A stretch of 64,000 bases of DNA, taken from the NCBI RefSeq assembly GCF_018812025.1, contig NC_063061.1, positions 39,414,174-39,478,173 on the forward strand, read 5' to 3'. The translations under genes were made by a program, and so were the position numbers. The notes under the pieces were generated by a model that worked only from the letters and a program-made list of their open reading frames with translations, was not told the origin of the DNA and did no database searches. Positions 45,116 to 56,893 of this stretch are shown here, piece after piece. This stretch comes from Megalobrama amblycephala. Lineage: Eukaryota > Chordata > Actinopteri > Cypriniformes > Xenocyprididae. Every line of letters starts with the position of its first letter. Position 1 is the first letter of the stretch.

Positions 45116-46320
45116 TAGTTTGTTTACTGGCGTGAGGGCGGGGCAACCTGTCACTCACAGTACATCGATCAATAGCAAACCACGACCATCCTGTCAATTC
45201 CCCACTGAACAAATCAAGCCCCGCCCTACATTTGTTCTTGTTCCTGAAGCGTTTCACTCAGATAAACAGCACAATTGAGAGGAATTCACATTTTATTTCA
45301 TAACTGACGTTCACTTTCCACAGCAAGAATGGACAAATACATGCTAAACCAACCATTTAGTGAGTTTTTCCAGAGGATTTGATGGGACTAAACACATGGG
45401 TGCAACCCATATTTGGCAGAGTAAATACACTATATTCAGGAATTTAATTAAGACCGACCGTCATGCCCTGATACACAACACAAACCGTGACACTTTAACC
45501 TGCCCTACATAGCAGTGTGTGTGTGTGAATAGTGTGTGTCAGTCAGTGTTTAATGGTGTGTGAGTGTTTTGGTGTTGGGGTTCAGGCCAAATGACCCCTG
45601 ACATGATGAGGAATGAGTATTTTGAGAGATCAACCGAAGAGGTTTGCTATTAGTATGTGTCACATCTACTATGTTGCAAATCTCTACTGCGTAATTGTTT
45701 ATCATCATATTATCACACAGCTCAAATCTAGTAAATGTGAATAGAAGGCATGAAGATATAAATATTAACATCATGACTTTCTGATTAAAATGATGCGTAT
45801 TGGGGTTGGAAAGTTTCTGCTACAATAACCACACAGTGGTGCTAGAGACCCTTATATTGCTTGTGAATTGGCGGTTTGGACTAAGGTCACATGACCTTAG
45901 TCACATTCAGGTAGAAATACACCACAGACAGAATGTACTACACATTATTAACAATGTGATTGAAAGACAGCATTTTGCTTTATTTGCTATGTTTGCCAAT
46001 TGTGTATTTTATATATTGCATATCCAGTCAGTCAGTGAGTCAGATGTTTATGTGGTAACCTCTCTAACAGATTAGTGAGTATTTTTGGTAACCTTATCAG
46101 TCATTTTGAAAGGTTCATTAAGAACTGCCTTTTAAGAGTCATGTGTTCATGAATGTGTACATATATATGTTTGTTGTTGTGTGCAACTGGACAGTGCAAT
46201 ATAAATATCATTGTGTTGTTTTATTTCACAGTCCCAGTCATTTTATTTCAGTATTTTCAGTTTAGACAGATATATGTAATTTCTATTAATGCAATCTACA
46301 TGTACAGTGCGTACAAAAGA
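45116..46320. other. No confident gene; unique AT-rich DNA
   Basis: Largely non-repetitive. It holds the candidate exon at 45324..45359 and a perfect 9-bp-arm inverted repeat at 45881..45900 with nuclear-receptor half sites. The 91-codon frame at 45800..46075 has no recognisable domain. Confidence 0.35.
45324..45359 (+). other. Weak candidate exon downstream of the divergent promoter
   Basis: TTCACTTTCCACAG precedes a 36-base segment that ends A before GTGAGTTT, both good splice signals. It contains ATG-GAC in strong context (A at -3, G at +4), open to the donor (MDKYMLNQPF). Splicing onto the acceptor TTTATTTCACAG at 46219..46230 would stay open for about 30 further codons. No family is recognised, and random splice-site pairs of this quality are expected in a window this size. 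Confidence 0.15.
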
Positions 46321-46329
46321 ATGTAACAT

Positions 46330-47730
46330 ATTTTTCATGAAACATAAGAATAAGTCATTAGTTTTTAGAAAGGAAAAACTACTTTAAACATTTACTGTTT
46401 AGAACCTATTTACGAACTCACAGTTATTTTATAGAACCTTTTTAGAAATGCATTAATATTTAGTATGTTTTTAAAAACATGCATTTCTTTTTTAGATCCT
46501 TTTTCGAGACACACAATACTTTTTAGAACCTTTTTAGAAACACAATTAAATTTTAGAACTTTTTTTAGAAACATGCAGTTACTTTTTTGAAACACTTAGT
46601 TCATTAATTTTTAGAACCTTTTTAGAAACACAATTAAATTGTAGAACTTTTTTTAGAAACATGCAGTTACTTTTTCGAACCTTTTTACAAACTCACAGTT
46701 ACTTTTTCAAATTTTTTTTAGAAACGCTAATTTTTTAGAATCTTTTTGAAACACAATTAAATTTTAGAACTTTTTTTAGAAACATGCAGTTACTTTTTTG
46801 AACCTTTTTACAAACTTAGTTACTTTTTAGAATTTTTAGAAACAATTATTAATTTTTAGAACCTTTTTAAAAACTGTTACTTTTTAGAATTTTTTTTAGA
46901 AACCCTCACTACTTATTAGAACCTTTTTAGAAACACAATTATTTTTAGAACCTTTTTTAGAAAAAAAGTTACTTTATAGAACCTTTTTAGAGACGCAATT
47001 AAATTTTAGAACTTTTTTTAGAAACATGCAGTTACTTTTTTGAACCTTTTTACAAACTTAGTTACTTTTTAGATTTTTTAGAAACACTTATTAATTTTTA
47101 GAACCTTTTTAGAAACACTCTTTAATTTTTAGAAACCCTCACTACTTATTAGAACCTTTTTAGAAACGCATTAATTTTTAGTACTTTTTTAGAAACATGC
47201 ATTTATTTTTCAGACCCTTTTTAGAGACGCAATTAAATTTTAGAACTTTTTTTAGAAACGTGCAGTTACTTTTTCAAACCTTTTTAAAAATTCTGTTACT
47301 TTTTAGAACCTTTTTGAAACACTCATTAATTTTTAGAAACTTTTTAGAAACATGCATTTTTCAGACCCTTTTTAGAAACACAATTAAATTTTAGAACTTT
47401 TTTTAGAAACATGCAGTTACTTTTTTGAACCTTTTTACAAACTTAGTTACTTTTTTTAGATTTTTTTAGAAATACTTATTCATTTTTAGAACCTTTTTAG
47501 AAACGCATTAATTTTTAGAACTTTTTTAAGAAACATGCATTTATTTTTTAGACCCTTTTTAGAGACATAATTAAATTTTAGAACTTTTTTTAGAAACATG
47601 CAGTTACTTTTTCAAACCTTTTTAAAAATTCAGTTACTTTTTAGAACCTTTTTGAAACACTCATTAATTTTTAGAACCTTTTTGAAACACTCATTAATTT
47701 TTAGAACCTTTTTAGAAACACATTGTAATG
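46330..47730. repeat. T-rich tandem array
   Basis: Irregular units of 50-65 bp built from TTTTTAGAACCTTTTTAGAA, ACACAATTAAATTTTAGAAC and AACATGCAGTTACTTTTT. Units vary in length and order, so this is a degenerate minisatellite. All open frames across it are repeat products. Confidence 0.9.
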
Positions 47731-47744
47731 ATTTGCTTTAAAGA

Positions 47745-48820
47745 GTCACATTCCTCAACACTGGTAACAGCGCCATGTGATCTGACCGCCGATCATCTGT
47801 TAAAGTGCAGTGAACACACTGCGCTCTGAGGTCAGCACGGATCAGAAAGAGGTCACAGATGACCCACATCTGAACACGCCAAGGGCAGCGCTGCCATGAC
47901 CTTTAGCCTAGAGGTCACTGTCATGAGAGAGTAATAACCCAGGGGGAGGAGCAGTAGACATGCCAGTAAGTTTTTCTAAACAAACACACACATGTGCACA
48001 CTATTACACGATGTTTACATGCAAGTGACGAGGATGCATCTGGAAATTAAATATATTTAAACAATTAATTTTTGAGCATTGTCATGTGGTTGCTAGGGTG
48101 TTCTGCATGGTTACCAGGGCATTACTATGCAGTTGCTGTGGTGTTCAGAGTGGTTGCTATGGCATTGTTAGTTTTAGTGAAGGACGTTCTGCAAAAACGA
48201 ACAAATGGCCTGAAGGTTTGTCATCATGATTCGTTCTGATTTGTTTGTGTGTCGTTACAGGAAGCAGCAGAAAAAAGACACAGTGCCGTCTGTGTGTCTG
48301 AATGCTTTCATGAACTAAAGGCCCCAGCCGGAGCATTTTCATTTAGGAATTCCTCCTGAATGGACGGTTGGATCAGAGGCGTTAGTGTCGGGCTCAAAGG
48401 AGGGTTTTGGGTCTAAATGTGACCGAGTTCCTTTGAAAACCTCAGCTTTAGGCAACAAAGACAGGAGGTCCAAACACATTCTTTCCTTCTCGCTGCCATT
48501 CTTTCTTTTCAATGTTGCATGTCCAATTTCCGGCTCTGTTGCTGCTTTCTTCCTTTTCCAGCGCGGTCAGACTGAAGGTCATTAGCTCAGTGTGCCAGAG
48601 ACCGACCCACCACTGCTGAGCTGGAAGTAAATGCCCTTCACTCGCTGGACGCAGTGTGAATATGTGAGTTTATCTATTCAACCCTTATTCTGTAAAGTGC
48701 AGACAGACGTCCAGCAGTAGAGCGAGTGAATAGAGCGCTTTTTGGTGCTGATGAGTTCTGAGACATTTCACAATGCAACTTTTGCAACTAAAATAACATT
48801 TTCAAGAAAATAAGTCGCTC
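47745..48820. other. No confident gene; short minisatellite relic
   Basis: 47750..47960 is non-repetitive with AGGTCA-type half sites (AAGAGGTCACAGATGACC). 48085..48170 is a short relic of the GTTGCTAGGGTGTTCT minisatellite. 48185..48640 has an acceptor-like GTGTCGTTACAG but no following open frame of note. Confidence 0.3.
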
Positions 48821-48933
48821 TGTTTTATTAAATCCTGCAACTTGTCCTCATTTTTGGTGTTATAGAAATGGCCACCCTACATAAATCTCTTCCATATCCC
48901 CATCCAGAAGCTCCACACCTGGTGCATTCCTGC

Positions 48934-50407
48934 AGTGTTTTTACTTGGAGTTTATATCTCACAATTCTGCCGATGGATCTTATCTTCCATCCGACTATTT
49001 TCCCATGACCTTTTTTACTCAGACTCATTTGGAATTTATAACTCACATTCTGACTTTTTTTATATTGTGGATCTCACAATTTTGACTTTACTTGTAGTTC
49101 TTAGTTTATATTCACACTTTTTTGCGTAGTTTATATCTCACAATTCATATCAAGGCTGATTCTCTTGTAGTTGTGAGTTTATATCTCAAATTCTGTCTTT
49201 TTTATTTTGCTTATATCTCAATTTTGACGTTTTTACTTGTAGTTCTTAGTTTATATCTCACAATTCTGACTTTTTTACTCTGAGTTTTTTGTCTGACTTT
49301 TTTTACTTGTTCTGAGTTTGTCTCACAATTGACTTTATCTCATTATTCTGAATTTATATCTCACAATTCTGACTTTTTTACTTGTAATTGTGAGTTTATA
49401 TCTCAGAATTCTGTCTTTTTTACTTGTAGTTGTGAGCTTATATCTCAATTTTGACGTTTTTACTTGTAGTTCTTAGTTTATATCTCACAATTCTGACTAT
49501 TCTACTTGTAGTTATATCTCAATTCTGATCTTTTTTACTCATTGTGAGTTTATATCTCAGTTCTGACTTTTTTTACTTGTTCTGAGTTTGTCTCACAATT
49601 GACTTTATCTCATTATTCTGAATTTATATCTCACAATTCTGACTTTTTTTTACTTGTAGTTGTGAGTTTGTCTCACAATTGACTATCTCATTATTCTGAA
49701 TTTATCTCACAATCCTGACCTTTTTTACTCAGTTGTGTTTATATCTCTCAGTTCTGATTTTTTTTTTTTTTTACTTGTAGTTGAGTTTATATCTTCACAA
49801 TTGACTATTTTTCATTATTCTGAATTTATATCTCACAATTCTGACTCTATTACTTGTAATTGTGAGTTTATATCTCACAATTCTGGCTTTTTTACTCATG
49901 GTTGTGAGTTTATATCTCACAATTTTTACGTTGTTTTTTTTTACTTGTAGTTCTTAGTTTATATCTCACAATTCTGACTTTTTTGTCATAGTTGTGGGTT
50001 TATATCTCACAATTCTGACTTTTTTTACTTGTAGTTGTGAGTTTATATCTCAGAATTCTCTTTTTTACTTGTAGTTGTGAGCTTATATCTCGATTTTGAC
50101 GTTTTTACTTGTAGTTCTTAGTTTATATCTCACAATTCTGAGTATTTTACTTGTAGTTATATCTCAATTCTGATCTTTTTTACTCATTGTGAGTTTATAT
50201 CTCAGTTCTGACTTTTTTTACTTGTAGTTGTGAGTTTGTCTCACAATTGACTTTATCTCATTATTCTCACAATTCTGACTTTTTTACTTGTAATTGTGAG
50301 TTTATATCTCACAATTTTGACATTTTTACTTCTAGTTCTTAGTTTATATCTCACAATTCGGACTTTTTTTTGTTGTAGTTGTGGGTTTATATCTCACAAT
50401 TATTTTA
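48934..50407. repeat. Minisatellite, about 42-bp unit, first block
   Basis: Units of GAGTTTATATCTCACAATTC-TGACTTTTTTACTTGTAGTT. The first 200 bases are interleaved with pieces of unique sequence that occur intact at 50409..50660. Confidence 0.9.
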
Positions 50408-51014
50408 GTTTTATTAAATCCTGCAACTTGTCCTCATTTTTGGTGTTATAGAAATGGCCACCCTACATAAATCTCTTCATATCACCATCCAGAAGCTCCA
50501 CACCTGGTGCATTCCTGCAGCGTGGCAGTGGGAGGCCGATGGATCTTATCTTCCATCCGTTCCCATACCAGACTCATTTGGCACACTTTATATTTGGAAC
50601 CCTTCACAGCTACATATCAAGGCTGATTTTAGTCATGAATATCCTCGTTTTATCCCCCTTGTATCAATGCATTTAGGTACCTTCAGGTGTAACCCAGTCC
50701 CCATCCAGTGAGCCTCGAATCCAAACCACACACTGGGGAGGTTTCAGGACGTCGGCCCTGATTTATGTTCTGCAGGTGGCTGTGAAAGCCTGAGACGTCT
50801 GAGCGGCTTTAAACAAACAACCCTTTTAGTCGTGTTTTACAACTCTGATACCTCGTAAAATCCTGGAGAGTGAGATGAATGCTGAACGCTTTCAGAGAGG
50901 AAGTGTGTTGGTTTGTTGGTGAATCAGCTGGTTATTTATAGAGGATCCGGTGAATGTTTCTGTGGTTTAGGAGGGGTTTAACTAGAGTCCAACACAACAA
51001 CACTCAATCAGGTT
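50408..51014. other. Non-repetitive island inside the minisatellite
   Basis: An 86-codon frame at 50454..50711 (start ATG-GCC, stop TGA) lies in it. An acceptor-like TTTTTGGTGTTATAG stands just before, but there is no donor and no recognisable family. The first part is duplicated at 48823..48932. The remainder (50715..51010) shows no signals. Confidence 0.3.
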
Positions 51015-53497
51015 GGTATGGAAGCTTGTTTCCACCACAGAATAAAAGAAATGAAAAAGGTAATTGTGACTTTTGTCTTACAATTCTAACTCTGTTACTC
51101 GCAATTGCAAGTTTATATCTCGCAGTTCTGATTTTCTTTATTCGCGATTGACGTTTATATCTCACAACTGAGTTTAATTCTTGCAATTTTGTTTTGTTTT
51201 TTGCCACAGAATAAAAATAAGGTAATCACTTTTTAGCTTACATTTCTGACTGTTATTCTCAGAATTCTGAGTTTACATCTCACAATTTTGATTTTTTTTT
51301 GTTTCCGCCACTATTTTCTACTATTTTCTCACAATTCTGATTTTTTTTTAAGCATAGTTGTGTTTATATCTGCAATTCTGAATTTTTAAGCATAGCTGTG
51401 AGTTTATATCTCACAATTGACTTTATTTCACAGTTCTTAGTTTATATCTTACCTTTCTGACTTTTTTACTCATTGTGAGTTTATATCTCAAAATTCTGAC
51501 TTTTTTTACTTGTAGTTTTGAGTTTATATCTCACAAATCTGACTTATGTTGTAGTTGTGAGTTTATATCTCAATTTTGACATTTTTACTTGTAGTTCTTA
51601 GTTTATATCTCACAATTCTGACTTTTTTGTCGTAGTTCTGAATTTATATCTCAAAATTCTGGCTTTTTTACTCATAGTTGTGAGTTTATATCTCAAACTT
51701 TTGATGTTTTTACTTGTTTTTTTACTTGTAGTTCTGAGTTTATATCTCACAAATCTTACTTATGTTGTAGTTGTGGGTTTATATCTCACAATTCTGACTT
51801 TTTTATCATAGTTGTGAGTTTATATCACAATTCTGACTATTTTACTTGTGTTCTTAGTTTATTTCACAATTCTACTTTTTGTCGTAGTTCTGAATTTATA
51901 TCTCAAAATTGCTTTTTACATAGTTGTGAGTTTATTTCAAACTTTTGACGTTTTGACTTGTTTTTTTACTTAGTTTATATCTCACAAATCTTACTTATGT
52001 TGTAGTTGTGGGTTTATATCTCACAATTCTGACTTTTTTACATAGTTGTGAGTTTTTTTACTCATTGTGTTTATATCTCACAATATCTCATTAGTTTATA
52101 TCTCAAATCTCTTCTGACTTTTTCTGTATATCTCACAACTTTTTTTACTTGTAGTTTATATCTCAAAGTTTGACTTTTTAGTTATAAATTTATATCTCAC
52201 GATTATATCATTATTCTGAATTTATATAAATCTGACTTATGTTGTAGTTTCTCATAATTTGACTTACTTGAGTTTATCACAATCTCTTTTTTAATTTTGT
52301 TTATATCACAACATTTTTACTTGTAGTTCTTAGTTTATATCTCACAATTCTGAGTTCTGAATTTATTTCAAAATTTGCTTTTTTACTCATAGTTGTGAGT
52401 TTATATCTCAAACTTTTAGTTCTGAATTTATATCTCAAAATTCTTATGTTGTAGTTGTGGGTTTATATCTCACAATTCTGACTTTTTTACTCATAGTTGT
52501 GAGTTTATATCTCAAACTTTTGAATTTATATCTTACAACATTTTTACTTGTATATCTCACAATTTTTTTACTTGTAGTTCTGAGTTTATATCTCAAAGTT
52601 CTGACTTTTTACTTGTTATAAATTTATATCTCACGATTGACTTTATCTCATTATTCTGAATTTATATCTCACAATTCTGACATCTTTACTTGTAGTTGTG
52701 AGTTTCTCATAATTCTGACTTTTACTTGTAGTTGTGGGTTTATATCTCACAATTCTGACTTTTTTATCATAGTTGTGAGTTTATATCACAATTCTGACTA
52801 TTTTACTTGTAGTTGTGAGTTTATATCTCACAATTGACTATCTCTATACTGAATTTATATCACAATTCTTTTTCTTTACTTGTAGTTGAGTTTATATCTT
52901 TTACTTGCAGTCGTGAGTATATCTCTTCTGACTTTTTACTTAAGAGTAATCTCACAGTTCTGACATTTTTACTTCTAGTTGTTTCTCACAATTGACTTTT
53001 TTACTTGTATTTGTGAGTTTATATCTCACAGTTCTGACTTTTTACTTGTTATAAATTTATATCTCACGATTGACTGTATTTCATTATTCTGAATTTATAT
53101 CTCACAATTCTCACATCTTTACTTGTAGTTGTGAGTTTATCTCACAATTCTGACTTTTTTACTTGCAGTCGTGAGTATATCTCTTCTGACTTTTTACTTA
53201 AGAGTATATCTAGCTCTGAATTTATATCTCACGATTGACTGTATTTCTTGTTATAAATTATTCTGACTATCTCATTATTCTGAATTTATATCTCACAATT
53301 CTGACATCTTTACTTGTAGTTGTGAGTTTATCTCACAATTCTGACATCTTTACTTGTAGTTGTGAGTTTATATCTCACAGTTCTGACTTTTTTTTCTCAG
53401 AATTGCAAGAATAAAGTCTGAATTGTGAGATATAAACTGTGAGAGAAAAGTTACCTTTTTTATTTAGTTATTCCATGGCATAGACAAGCTTCCATAG
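51015..53497. repeat. MITE whose interior is an expanded minisatellite
   Basis: The left end TATGGAAGCTTGTTTCCACC and the right end GACAAGCTTCCATAG are inverted copies of a transposon terminus also found at 36940..36957. Between them lie about 2.3 kb of the 42-bp GAGTTTATATCTCACAATTC repeat, many units truncated around 51800..52640. Confidence 0.8.
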
Positions 53498-53499
53498 GT

Positions 53500-54730
53500 C
53501 TGTGCTCTCATCTGCAGCGGGTTTGTGAACGCCGCTGTGGCTCGGCTCTGTTTCCCAGCATTCCCGCGGTTGTAGCCAGAGGCTGCTGCACTATCAGATG
53601 CAAGACAACCGAAGAATGCTCTGTTGTTTTTTTTGAGCAGATCTATGCGGGACCGAGGGGGGGTGGAGGTCTGAACCGCTTTCCTGTAACTGTTCCAGGA
53701 AGACAGAGCCGTTGAAGAGTATCAGATGTCCCAGTTCCACCCAATCAGAGAGGTATATCAGAAAACCATGAGTCAGTGACTTTACCCTGAGAACTCTCCG
53801 GAGGACCATTAATCAACTTTCCCTCTGTTCTCTTGAGAAAATGAACTGCAAAAAAGACCGTTGTTGAACAATCAATGACCAGCATGCACTAAATAGTAGC
53901 CATTTGAAACCAAATACAGGGCCACAAGAAGCTAGTGTGATCAGTGATCATCAGATGTGCTTTCATGCTGCTTGAGTTTAATGCCATCAAAAGTGATTCT
54001 ACACTGTCAAATCTGTCATGTAAAATCATCCTTTCTAAGCATAACTCAAGTGTATGATATAATGACAATACAGTGACTTAATTTTTTATTTTACACACTT
54101 TCCCAATGAAGGTTTTATCACTCAATATTCTCTCCATTATACTTGTTTTTCCATAATGGCACTTATGGCAACATCTAATTGAGCGGCTGTAAAGCTTCCT
54201 CAAGATGCCATTTTAACAGGATCTCTGAATGCATGCACGCTTTTTCACGATAGACGGAAGTGAAGCTTAAGCAGCTAATTGTGAGTAGGAAGGAAGTGAT
54301 GTCAGCCTAGGTGTTGCTTTAAATAACAGGAAGAGAAACCGGAGCGGGTCATAGAAACTTGCGCTATTCTACACCCTTCTCCCATCATGCATCCGTTTCT
54401 GTGGTCATTAGCTGTTCTGAGGCGATAAATGTCATGATCCCTCATTTGACATGAGTCAAAGACAGGACGTGACGTCATTATTGTATCTAGTAGACTGGAT
54501 ATCTAATCAATTAGTGGGTCTGAAGGAAGCCCTGTCTGGTTTTGGGTCATAACGGTTTAACTATTGTTACCTCGACACCAATGATGCTGAATGCTGTTCG
54601 TTTACATAGACCAACTGTCCAACAGTAATCGTTTTAATTGCTAATATTTCAATAATTTATCAACACATTCACATGCCCACATGACATGCAGGTAAACAAA
54701 TAAAATATTTAATCTTTTTTTAGTAAGAAC
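53500..54730. other. No confident gene; possible regulatory DNA
   Basis: 53500..53830 is G/C-richer and non-repetitive, without clear splice signals. 54180..54560 is non-repetitive and contains TGACGTCA (CRE) and CTAATCAATTAG-like sites, a candidate conserved non-coding element. Confidence 0.3.
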
Positions 54731-54732
54731 TT

Positions 54733-55056
54733 TGTTACACTTTACAGTAATGTTTCATTTGTTAACATTAGTTAATGTATTAACTAACAATGAACAAAAC
54801 ATTTGTTACAGTATTTATTAAACTTTGTTAATGTTAGTTAATTAAAAAATACAGTCGTTCATTGTTTGTTCATGTTAGTTCACAGTGCATTAACTAATGT
54901 TAACAAATACAACTTTTGATTTTAATAATGTATGAATGTTGAAATTAGCAATTATTTAGATTAATAAATGCTGTAGAAATTGTTCATTCTTAATTCAGGT
55001 TAATTATAGTAGTTAACTAATATTAATTAATGAAATCTTAGTGTAAAGTGTTACCA
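54733..55056. mobile_element. GTTACACTTTAC MITE
   Basis: Ends GTTACACTTTACAGTAA and its near inverse TGTAAAGTGTTACC. The interior consists of TTAACATTAGTTAATG repeats. Fragments of the same family occur at 30110..30230 and 60070..60170. Confidence 0.7.
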
Positions 55057-55198
55057 GAACTTTATTTCATTTTTTTTTTTTTTATTTTAAAGACATTTAT
55101 TTGCATGCTAAAATAACAGTGTTTTATTGTGCTGGGTTTTACTTTCAAATTATTTCAAATTATAAAATTATTGGATAGATCCGTTTAGATCCACTCTG

Positions 55199-55385
55199 AC
55201 GGACAACAACAACAACAACAACAACCTCCCTAAGACTTCCTAGCTCATTCATCCAGATAGCAAAATTCTCTGTTTTTACTGTTATTTCTGTTCCTTATGT
55301 TCTATTTTTATTCTTCTTCTTTATGTAAAGCACTTTGAATTACCATTGTGTATGAAATGTGCTATACAAATAAAATTGCCTTGCC
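55199..55385 (+). mobile_element. 3' tail of a non-LTR retrotransposon with (ACA)n
   Basis: (ACA)8 at 55204..55227. 55320..55385 has TGTAAAGCACTTTGAATTAC and ATGTGCTATACAAATAAAAT followed by (TTGCC)n, the characteristic 3' end of L2-like LINEs and their SINE partners in fish. The upstream coding part is absent. Confidence 0.65.
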
Positions 55386-55960
55386 TTGCCTATTTATTTA
55401 TTTAATTTTACATGATAAAATATTTACTTTTTTAATTAGTGTTTTATTTTGCTGGGTTTTTACAAATTATTTATTCATTTTAATTTTATGTTCTAAAATG
55501 TTTTATTTTGATGAGTTTTATTTAAAAAAAATTAATTTGAAGTTATAAAATATTTTGTATTTTTTAATGTGTTTTATTTTGATGTTTTTTATTTTAAAAT
55601 AATTTTTACTCATTTTACATTATAAAAATGTCATATTATTTTAATAAGTTTCATTTAGCTGGTTTCTATTTTTAAAAGAAATTCTAATTTTTCATTATAA
55701 AATATTTCATATTTTTTAATGTTTTAGTTTGCTGTTTTTTTACTTTTAAATTATTTTATTTATTTTGATTTTACATTATAAAATGTTTCATATTTAAGTT
55801 TTTTTGATGTTTTTATTTTGCAATTATTTATTTATTTAAAGTTTTTACATTTTATGATTGCATTAGTTATTAGCTTTTCAGCGAATCATTAAAAAAAAAA
55901 TATATATTTATTTAAGTATTCTGTGCTAGTGGAAGGAGAAGGCCTCACTGTATCACATGA
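55386..55960. repeat. AT-rich low-complexity sequence
   Basis: Runs of TTTTATTTTG and TTTAAATTATTT without unit structure. No signals. Confidence 0.6.
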
Positions 55961-55992
55961 CCTGAGTGACTGTTTCTCTGTGTCGTTGACAG

Positions 55993-56065
55993 ATGTCTGA
56001 ATCCAGTACATGTGTATTTCTGAGTTCCTCAAGGGTTTTCCAGCAAAGACTCGTTCGCACACACA
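55993..56065 (+). other. Candidate 73-bp exon, plus strand
   Basis: GTTTCTCTGTGTCGTTGACAG precedes, and CACA before GTAAGTCC ends, a 73-base segment. Only one frame is open; it begins exactly with ATG-TCT (MSESSTCVFLSSSRVFQQRL, then VRTH). Arginine-, serine- and leucine-rich composition recalls a mitochondrial presequence, but this is only an impression. No adjoining coding exon was found. Confidence 0.2.
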
Positions 56066-56274
56066 GTAAGTCCGGGGCGGATAAAGCGTGTCTTTCTCTC
56101 CGGTGGGTTGCGTAAGTGACCCGGACATGTTCAGCTCGGCTGGGCAGGAACAGACACATCTCTATAATGCTGATTTTCATTTATCTCTCTCTCGGTCTCG
56201 TTTAAAACTCACACTGTGTGTCTGTTCGTTCTATCTGTTCTTCATCTCTCTTATTATCCGTCTGCCACCAGCAG

Positions 56275-56893
56275 GTTAAACATAGGGAGCAGGGAACATT
56301 CTGGCAATGAACAAAGTTCCAGTAACGTTAATAGAACGTTTGTTCAAAGTTATCTGGTCTTTAATAATGTTTGCAAAACATTAACACAAAAACATCATCT
56401 CATGGAATTTTTTATTTTTTATTTTTTTAATTTTACGCCGGACTGCTTCACAAACGAGGGTCAATTCAACACAAAAGATGAACATGACGGCACATGCTAG
56501 TGGATGAGTTGAATCAACTCCACAGCAACTACATCAATTTATCCACTAACCATTCAGAAACGTCTAAAAGTTGTAACTTCTTCCTGAGTCTCTCCATCAG
56601 TGTCGATTCCGGTTTGAACAACGTAAGGCTTGAACACTTTCCTCATTTTGGCTGCGTGAGATTCTCCAGCTTTGTTGTTGTTGAGCTGTTAAAGCTCCGC
56701 CCTCTTCTGGAAAGCAGCAGCTCATTTGCATTTAAAGGGACACACACAAAAACTGCGTGTTTTTGCTCACACCCAAATGGGGCAAATTTGACAAGCTATA
56801 ATAAATGATCTGTGGGGGATTTTGAGCTGAAACTTCACACACACATTACATGCATTATAGGTCTCCTTTAAAATATATTTTTGTTAGCAGGGA
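56275..56893. mobile_element. CCAGCTAACA-family MITE interrupted by a TTAA-flanked element
   Basis: The MITE halves are 56285..56426 (AACGTTAATAGAACGTTTGT) and 56872..56893 (ATATATTTTTGTTAGCAGGG). The insert 56431..56867 is a shorter copy of the element at 40746..41365, with TTAA at both borders (56427..56430, 56868..56871). Confidence 0.65.

Noticed and set aside
50454..50711. 86-codon frame in the unique island of the minisatellite
   Set aside because: No family recognised and no donor; its neighbourhood is suspect for assembly problems.
56494..56808. 105-codon open frame
   Set aside because: It lies within a non-autonomous transposon copy; the paralogue at 40.9..41.3 kb has it disrupted.
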